Of a DNA stretch of 64,000 nt, positions 56,501 to 64,000 are shown in pieces. The stretch lies in assembly GCF_000208745.1 (NCBI RefSeq), contig NC_030852.1:13030797-13094796 (forward strand), in the 5' to 3' direction. This DNA is from Theobroma cacao. Taxonomy: Eukaryota; Streptophyta; Magnoliopsida; Malvales; Malvaceae. Position 1 is the first letter of the stretch, and every line of letters starts with the position of its first letter. The notes beneath the pieces were generated by a model. That model was not told where the DNA came from. It saw nothing but the letters and a program-made list of their open reading frames with translations, and searched no databases. Made by a program: the position numbers and the translations under genes.

Positions 56501-58985
56501 AAACTAATGACGCCCCCATTTCCTTCAACAATTGTTTAAACCATTGTTGTTTTCTTATGGAGAGAGAAGAAGAAAGAGAAAGAGAATGAAGGCAAATAGG
56601 GAGACAAAGAGGGAAAAAAGAGGAGAACAGGACAGGGAAGAACGTTGGAGAGTAGTTCCTTGCCCGTTGGAAAGGGGAAAAGATAAAAAAAAAAAGAGGA
56701 AGGAAAAGAAATCTATGTTGGCTTGATCAATTATTCATCATTATGCTTTTTAGAGTTAATTACTTTTATAATTTTGAGAAACATTATATGTATAAATAAG
56801 AGTCAGAATTATTTTACCTTTTTTTTTAAGTTTGGCATATTTTTGTTTCATTTTCTTTATTCATTTTTTATTATACTCTTATGTGGAATTATACATGTAT
56901 AATTCAAACAAAAAATAAACTGATACATATATATAATAGCCAAAATTAAGGTCGAAATTATTTTACTTGCTAAACTACTTTAGTTTTATGTGGATTGATG
57001 TTCTGATTGTTAATATTGTTCCACATATACTATTTCCATATTTGAGGAAGACAAAAAAAGGTTGTTTGTGTAATATGAACAATAAAGTGAGCATTAAGCA
57101 ACAAACTCAATGTCCCTTTGTTTTAATGAAACCTGATTTTACTAATTTGACATTGGTTAGTATCAAGGAAGAAGGAGAAGTGCTTGATATCTGAGCAAGA
57201 GAAATTTTTTGCTTATAAAATTGCTTATTTGGAGGAGTCTTTGAAGAAAAAGAAACAAGTAATTATTAAATAATCAAAAATCCAATAGTTGAATACAATA
57301 TGCTTTTCCCTTGAATTGAAGAGTTGTAATATCCATTTTATGTTCTGGTAATATGCAAGATGACAGAACTTTCAACATTTTGAGGAAAACTCTAAGTTCT
57401 TTTCTAAACAATGGCTTGGATGAAGACTTCCCACCTGAATATTGAAAAGTTTGTTTCAATACGCAAATATGGCAAACATATTACTGAGATATCCTTTCCA
57501 TCCTTTGGAACATTTAGCTTCTAATTTCCAGCATTTAAAACTTCACAATCTCTTTGGGAACATCCATGAAAATTTAAAACTCCCCATGCATTTCTACTTA
57601 AGAACATAAACACAAACCAATTCTTAGCTAAACGTGAAGATAGACATAAAAAGGGTGTTATCGTTTCAAATCTTGAAATGTTTGTTTCCAACATCTCTTG
57701 CATTTGAATGGTTAGGCAAAGATCATATGAATAGTCATAAAGGCAAAGTGGGTCATTAAGTCATAACTACTTTATGTTTTTCCATCACTTGATTTTTTTT
57801 ATTCTATCATTTCTACAGTCCTTATGGATTAATGCCATCATTCTTGACTGGAAATTTTTGTTGTGTGAATGGGAAGTCTGGTGAAAACATCATACCAACA
57901 TAGTGTTTATAATTTCAGGAACATTCCTCGCATTCATTTACATGAAAAATGTGACAAGGATAGATGGCGTGGTGTTGAAATTTAAGTGGTCATTAAGGGA
58001 AATTTGATAATTTTCCATGTATACAGCATCAACTCCTTTCCTATTATATTATTAGACTTTCATAGCTGTTCAAGCATTTTAGAATTCCTCGATGCATTAT
58101 TTTTTGGTTGTCAAGGATGATTGAAAATAACAGTTGGTACTCCTTATTAAAAAAAATGTCATTTTGTTTGTATTTTCAATCCAAGATATTGCATTACATG
58201 CGACATATGGCTGTTATCACCATTTATGCTCAATTTCTATTTAAGTTTGTATCTAATGCCCTTGAGTAAGCTCTATATATATATATATATTGCTCAATGG
58301 TCCTCAACACAAACACACACAATTTTACCGACCTTGTATAGAACTGTTTCTATTTTCCTTTTTCCATTCAGTAAAAATGTCACTACAAAGTTTGCATGGA
58401 GGACAGATGTAATACCTCTGGTTCCTGTTGCGACAAAGCACCATCTTTCATCTATTGACATATTACTAATCAAATGCCTTATTGCTGAAACTTTAAAACA
58501 GAACCTAATAGAGTTTTTTCAGCATGAATTTGTAAATATTGAAAAATCCCATGCTGAACGACTAATTGGTAAGAAGTTTGTGAACATATCATGGAAATTG
58601 TTTTCACTCTTTTTATTCCTCCTGGAGTTTTTTCTTTTACCCCATTTTCACCATTCTATTAAGAATATTATGGTGGAATTTCTTATCTCATCATGTTGAG
58701 GCTAATTATTTTTTCTTTAAACCCTTTTCTTAAAATTCTTTTTACTATTACAGAGCAGTCAAAAGGATGCCTTATAACAACGAAGAAATAGTGATTAAAA
58801 AAAAAGATGCACTATAGTAACTTATGAAAGAATCGTAAATAAGGTAGATCTTTTATCATTTTGAGTTGCTTATATATATCTGATATGTGAAAATTTGAAA
58901 AGTTTTAGAAGTTGTAGACTAGAGAGACATTAACGCATTATGTCATTTCCCTGAATGTTGGCATATTTCTAATGGGACAGGAGAT
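56501..58985. other. Unassigned sequence with weak ORFs
   Basis: No element or gene is recognised. Purine-rich run at 56560-56710 (a spurious Lys/Arg/Glu ORF). Minus-strand ORFs at 57274-57459 and 57521-57703 lie on the same strand near each other and could be parts of one decayed coding region, but I cannot name it. There is a TA microsatellite at 58272-58290. Confidence 0.4.
58373..58699 (+). other. Open stretch with protein-like composition, unidentified
   Basis: Within the ORF 58226-58699, the part from about 58373 reads NVTTKFAWRTDVIPLVPVAT, then LLIKCLIAETLKQNLIEFFQ and KSHAERLIGKKFV, before turning into a Phe/Leu-rich AT-driven tail. The middle has helical, mixed composition unlike random AT-rich sequence and could be a decayed exon. 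No family recognised. Confidence 0.25.
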
Positions 58986-58990
58986 ACTAG

Positions 58991-60699
58991 TGTTAGTAGA
59001 AGCCCTACAAGCCAATCTGTGGTTGTATGGGAATTGCAGTTTTGAGATATTCATGTATGACATTTTGTTATTCATAATAACATGAGGTAGTTCTTTATCC
59101 ATAAGTTTGTAATTTAATTACCTTTTTGTACTTATGTAGATAAAGCCCATGGAACTATATATGTCTTGCAAAGGAATTTTATTGGGATACAATTATGAGA
59201 TTCTTATGCATTAAAGCATTATTCTTAAAAGTCCCTAATCATTGTATTATTGAGACATGGCATCAATAATGCTCAAAGATTGCACATGTTATGTTCATTA
59301 CTTGTGAAGTAAACAATTGTTCTCATAGGTTGAAGTATAAAGATACTTGGAACTAGCATATAGGTGCTTGCCATGGAAGAGCGAGTTCACTGAACATGGC
59401 CCACCATGATAAGTGCATTTGGTATTTCACTCAAGTGTCTATGCAATACTTCTCATGTGTCAGTTATGTAAATGCTCCCTAGACTTGAGACACCAGGTTG
59501 TCTTATGTGTGGAGTGCTATGCTTTGATTTCATCCCTATGGGTGCCTAACCAAGGATGCCAAAACAAGATGCTTTTGGGTATAGCATGAAGCATGTGAAG
59601 GCAGATGACTGGTCAAGATAGGAATCATCACCCCAAGTGATTCAAGGGGAAATATCTCATTAGTTCTTGGTTGATATTAGCTTAATCAAATCCTTGGCCA
59701 AGGTGATTAGGAGATTATGAAATGAGTTTCATAAGTCTCCATAAAGCTAATGATCTAACTGCAAGAACAAATATGGAGATCAATAAGATAAGGCACTGCA
59801 CCAAGCTCTTATCATCTTTGGGATATGTGATGAAGGAATGAATTACACTGAAAACTGTACACTTGAAGGTTGTCAAAGAATCCTTTGACTCTCCTAACAA
59901 TTGGGTGGCCATATGCATTGCTAAATGCCAATCATGGTCTATGGAATTGAATTAGTTAATTTAAATTGAATATGATTCATTTAAATTATTTAATTAATAA
60001 TATTATAATTCAATTCCATTGCCAACATGTTAGGAATTTAATGGGTCACACACAAAGGTTGCAATTTGGATTAAATTGAGAGTGTGATGATTTAAGTTAG
60101 ACTTAAATCATATTCTAGTTTTAACTATTAAGGACCTATATAAAAGAGTTTAGTTAAGTATTGGTTAAATATTATAATTGTTATAATATTAAGGACTTAT
60201 TTTGTAAATTTTAATAAGTTAAATCTAGATATAAATATCACATTATAGCCACTCTTTTTTTTTTTGTGGAGAACATTTTTCTCTTGAGTGCTGCCACTCT
60301 TTAGATGTTTATTTTCTTTTGAAAACTTCTCCTTTGATTCTTTGCCAGAAATCAAAGAAGAAAAGAGGACAAATCATTGTCCACTTGCTAGCACAAGCCC
60401 GTGGCATAAAGCTCTCTCCTTGAGAAGGATCGGTTGCAATTGTGTGTGCATCATTGGAGGCCAAGCGATTGAGTGGTTGAGGATTCTTTCACACCAAAGG
60501 TGTTCATGTTTTGTCACCAAAAGGAATCCATTCGATTACGATATCACTCGGAAAGGTACATTCTTTTTCTGATTTTATGTGGTACATAACTTTGCATTAA
60601 ACAACCAAGGTGATCCAAAGGTAGGAGGCATGGTTTTATTTTTATTTCAACCCTTTTTTATTCCGCTACGTTGATGCTCTAATCATGTCGTTCCTAGCA
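58991..60699 (+). mobile_element. Solo LTR, family Z (1.71 kb), TSD ACTAG
   Basis: Begins TGTTAGTAGAAGCCCTACAA and ends TCGTTCCTAGCA. Perfect ACTAG copies lie at 58986-58990 and 60700-60704. Homologous throughout to 10769-12401 and in part to 772-1185. The ORF at 60288-60572 is within LTR sequence and has no support as a gene. Confidence 0.92.
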
Positions 60700-60704
60700 A
60701 CTAG

Positions 60705-62228
60705 TGCTTTTGCTATCGTGGATTACTGTTCTATCATGTGGTCAAGATTATATAGAAGCTTCTGTTGGTTATGGTCATGTTTGAAGCTACAAATTTTGCT
60801 ATAGTGAACCAAGATCAATCAATTTAAGTGTACTTGGTGCTAAAAGTGATTCACTTGAAAACCTAGCTAAGGTTATTTCTGGTTCGAGAGAAAAGCTCAC
60901 CACTATCTACCTTGAAAACAATCCATGTGTACGTTATTTCCAACTTGAGCACTTAAAAGTGTCTAGAATTTGGTTATTTTCTTGTGAATGCTTATTGACC
61001 CCAAATGATTTGTTATGACTGGTCAAGTATCTTGACTATTTTTTTGTCATTTTTTCCTAATTTCATACATGTTCCCTTCTCTCCTATATTATTTTCCTTA
61101 ATTAATTTTCAATAAGGATGCTGAGTCTATCATTTGGCGCACACCATTATATCACATCGATCTAAATTTGTTATGACATAGTTTGATCTTCTTAGATTAA
61201 GTTAAATGAAGTCCTTTTGTCCAAATCATCCTTTCTTGGCTTATTTCATTCAATTTAGCTATATAGTATTATCTATATTAATGCTTTTTACTTTCACAAT
61301 TGTTGATTAATGGTTGAAAATTCATAATCTTGAACTCTTTTAACTTAATGTTCTTTTCTCTCTTAACCGTTGTATGTATGCTATAAAAAGTGTCATGCCG
61401 TGGCAAAACAAAGAAATTAAGAGAGATGTTTGCAATGTTTGCAGGTAACATTACAAGAAAAATGATGTTACATAGTATATAACAAAAAGTGAATTGTCAA
61501 CAATATGTTTATATCTTCAGCAAAGGTTCCTGTGTACAAAGTTAGCAATGCAAAGTAATAAATAATTTATGGTGATTTTATATATAAATTGGTAAAGTAA
61601 GCAGTTTTAGACAACACGAAAAAAAGCGAAACAGTTTCAAAGGCATTGAAAATGAATCTAAATTCAATGAAAAATCGAGAAAAACCTTTTGGATGATTTC
61701 ATTCGAGGAAGAGAAAACTTGGCAATAATTCAAGTTGATCAAAAGCAATAGAGGCCTCTTAGTTTGAACTGAGGTCAACGATGATCTCTTATTGTGGTAA
61801 ATCAGATATAGGTTTTGGAATAGTATATCTTTCATTAGCATTAAAAGAAGCACATTGCTTAGTATTTAATACCAACAAAGAAGAAGCACATGATGATAGT
61901 TTAAACATAGGATTTGTATGATATAAAATTTAGAAAATGAGAATAAAACAACTCTCAATACAATTTTCATAATCTCCGAAGGGAACAATTGGCTATGTAA
62001 GGTTCATCAAATTATTGATGATACTCCTACATAATAAAAAATATGTGTAGTAAATATAGATTTTAACAGGAAAATGGTAAATTAAGATGTAACAATGATC
62101 AAATATTTTCATCTCAATAATCCATATTTTCTATCTACTTGACCATTGAGTTCTGTAAGTTCTAAAATATCCTCAACATGAGTAACAGTTGTTCAAAACA
62201 TTTACATCTTTTCCTTTACATACCAGTT
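60705..62228. other. Unassigned sequence
   Basis: One coding-like stretch at 60785-61019 (+) reads EPRSINLSVLGAKSDSLENL, AKVISGSREKLTTIYLENN and YFQLEHLKVSRIW before a TGA; I do not recognise it. The remainder is AT-rich. The minus-strand ORF 61578-61853 is Leu/Phe-rich and unsupported. Confidence 0.35.
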
Positions 62229-63537
62229 GAGACGAGCTTTTAAAGACATAACAAAATTTCAAAAAAATGGTTTTACAAACCGAGAGATTCTAGAGTAGGT
62301 CAGCTGTCACTTCAGTTAAGTGTGATTCTCGTGCATGAGTGAGCTTTAGCTAAAGAACCTTTGGGTCACCGACGAGTGGTTAGGCGTGACTGGGGCCACA
62401 ACCTGTGATATATGTATGCGTGGCTAAGCCACCAGATGATTACGTGGTTGTGATCGCTCGATTCTCCAATGTCAGCCAACATCGTTAAAACTGCCATGGC
62501 ATGTGGAATTTGATGGAGCGAGGCTCCCAGATGTTATTACGTGGTAGCGGGACCATAGACTTTATTTGATTTCCTACTCGAGATTAAAATCTCTTTGAGT
62601 TTTCAAACTCGTAATTCTTTGCATGGTGAAAACAGAATTAGACGGTTTTTCGCAGCTCCCTTATTTCTATCGTGAAATGAATTTTAAATCCTCGCATATG
62701 AGGCGAGTTATGATTTGTGCATAATTTTAATTAATATTTGATTTCGTGAGAGCTTGCTCAATTTTATTGATTTGACAAGAATAATACATGAAATAATTTC
62801 AATGGCAGAGATCTTTTACGTACACTAGATTAAAATGATATTTGTAATGATTTCATTTGAAAATGCTTATTAACCTATTTCGATGCTAAAAATTTTACTT
62901 ACCTTGATTTGATATACATCTTGGCTGATTACAACTTACAAGAAATTCTCGATATTATTTTTTATATATATATAAGGCACAAATCTCCGTTTGAACTAAA
63001 TATTTTTATCTACTCTTGTAATTTTTAATATTCAAAATCTCTATCTTATTGCTTGTTTCCCATCTATGCCCTACTCACGGAGCCGATGATCACTGAGTCT
63101 GTGAGACTCACACCCCTCTTTTTCCTCTTTTGTAGATAGGGATTGACATAGTGTGTAATCATCAGTGCGTAAGGTCCACTGTGGATAGGTAAAGGCATCT
63201 CATAGCATTTTATCCCGAGTCACTTTGCTGTTAAAGGTCGAGTTGTAGTACTTTGAAATTACTATGTAAATAAACATTAATTTTAGTATAAATGAAAATT
63301 TGATATTTTTTTTTGAACTCAATGTATTTAATCGTGATGTTATGACTTAAAAATCAAAATTGAATTACTATGCTTATTGTTGAATTCATGTTATAAATAT
63401 ATATGGTTTAAGCATTAATACGGTTTAGTAAAAGTGTACAATGAGTTATTGAGAAATTTCATTAAGGCTTGTACGGGACTTAACGGGATTTCTTGGAGGT
63501 CTCAGACGCTGATAGCGATCGAGGAAGGGTCGTTACA
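62229..63537 (+). mobile_element. Family-Y LTR, 3' part, at the start of an element
   Basis: From about 62229 it aligns with 4240-5569 of the solo Y LTR: GAGAGATTC.AGAGTAGG, AGAGAACCTTTGGGTCA-type block, GTGGCTA.GCCACCAG, CTCCCAGATGTTATTAC, CTCACGGAGCCGATGATCAC. It ends GGGTCGTTACA at 63537. The upstream half of the LTR is not recognisable here, so it is truncated or strongly diverged. Confidence 0.82.
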
Positions 63538-63541
63538 AAGT

Positions 63542-63553
63542 TGGTATTAGAGC
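63542..63553 (+). other. Primer-binding site of the Y element
   Basis: TGGTATTAGAGC starts 5 bp after the LTR end, as expected for priming by initiator Met-tRNA (TGGTATCAGAGC, one mismatch). Confidence 0.88.
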
Positions 63554-64000
63554 CCTAGGTTAAGTCGAGTCCTAGAAATTCTTGTGTCCATCAGCGGAGT
63601 TGTCGGAGTTAATGTAAAGTCTTGTTTATGGTTTGTGACTGCAGCACAAGTCATAGACAAGAGGCTCTATAAACTCTTATTCCTAGTAACCCACCCTTTT
63701 ACTATCGTCATGTAAAGGACATAAGTCGTACCCTTGCTCGAGTTTGAGATGCCACCCGAGACACGAGCCATTATTGGAAAGATCTTAAAACAAAATGCTC
63801 CTAATGAAATATTAATGTAATGACACATCCCTCCGACTAAGGATGGAGGAACGTAGAGCTAGACTAATAGGTTCGTAATAACTTAATTAATTGGAGTTAT
63901 AATTTGAGCCCATGATTGCAATGGGAAGAAAATTAGATGACTATGGGTTGTATTTGAGGTCAATATAAAGGGGCATGTGTGATAATGGTAATAAGGGACA
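63554..64000 (+). pseudogene. 5' leader and broken gag start of the Y element
   Basis: An untranslated leader, then ATG at 63749 reading MPPETRAIIGKIL, the usual gag opening (MPPxTR) of this gypsy lineage. A stop comes after 23 codons and no longer gag frame is seen before the window ends. The element continues beyond 64000, so its state downstream is unknown. Confidence 0.55.

Noticed and set aside
56532..56726. 64-codon Lys/Arg/Glu-rich ORF
   Set aside because: Caused by a purine-rich low-complexity run; no conserved motif.
1840..63537. Y LTRs at 1840 and 62229 as the two ends of one huge element
   Set aside because: The first has its own perfect TSD and is a solo LTR; the second is followed by a primer site and starts another element.

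Overview
This window reads as plant nuclear DNA, most likely from a eudicot, and it is almost entirely layered transposable elements. It is AT-rich. It has LTR-retrotransposon primer sites of the plant initiator-Met-tRNA type (TGGTATTAGAGC and TGGTAACAGAGC), 5-bp target-site duplications (TSDs), Athila-like and chromovirus-like Ty3/gypsy polyproteins, and a Mutator-like element (MULE) carrying both a mudrA transposase and a plant DUF1985/Ulp1-protease gene. I see no operons, rRNA or tRNA genes. No host gene is convincingly intact. The best host-derived relic is a fragment of a DEAD-box RNA helicase. The species cannot be settled from the sequence alone.

Layout 1-37425: one large minus-strand Athila-like retrotransposon (called Athila-M here) runs from about 37420 down to about 1186. 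It is split by later insertions. From its coding 5' side to its 3' end these are: a chromovirus-type gypsy element with a 3-kb LTR (29740-36421); a 16.3-kb MULE (12560-28903, 9-bp TSD TAAACAAAA); a solo LTR of family Z (10769-12401, TSD GGCAC); a solo LTR of its own family, A (7277-9047, TSD GTTAG/GTTAA); a solo LTR of family Y (1840-5569, TSD GAAAT); and at the far left a Z piece, itself cut by a Y piece, itself cut by a W-family LTR end. The MULE in turn holds a W LTR (about 14880-18091, with a 59-bp assembly gap) and a solo X LTR (19441-21590, TSD CATGC).

MULE design: two terminal inverted repeats (TIRs), each followed by matching 31-bp subterminal tandem arrays, flank two convergent genes. 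The left gene (+) is the DUF1985/Ulp1 gene. The right gene (-) is mudrA, with SWIM and CCHC zinc motifs. A GTGACA/TGTCAC-rich satellite lies between their 3' ends and another lies near the left end. Both genes are broken: the protease has lost its catalytic cysteine, and the transposase carries stops, a frameshift and a deletion in its catalytic domain.

Layout 37431-53938: a plus-strand Athila-like element (Athila-P), 5'-truncated head to head against Athila-M, keeps reverse transcriptase, RNase H, integrase, a post-pol ORF, polypurine tract and 3' LTR (ends 45539). It is followed by a cluster of family-X LTRs. Two near-full X LTRs (45721-48372 plus and 49078-51717 minus) face each other around a gag fragment and form a roughly 6-kb imperfect palindrome. 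A further X LTR piece ends at 53938.

Layout 53939-64000: a second MULE end (TIR near 55480-55622) carries a small 81-codon coiled-coil gene with a plausible TATA box. Then come low-complexity or unassigned sequence with the DEAD-box helicase relic, a solo Z LTR (58991-60699, TSD ACTAG), more unassigned sequence, and a Y-family LTR (to 63537) followed by its primer-binding site and a short gag start, so a Y element continues past the right edge.
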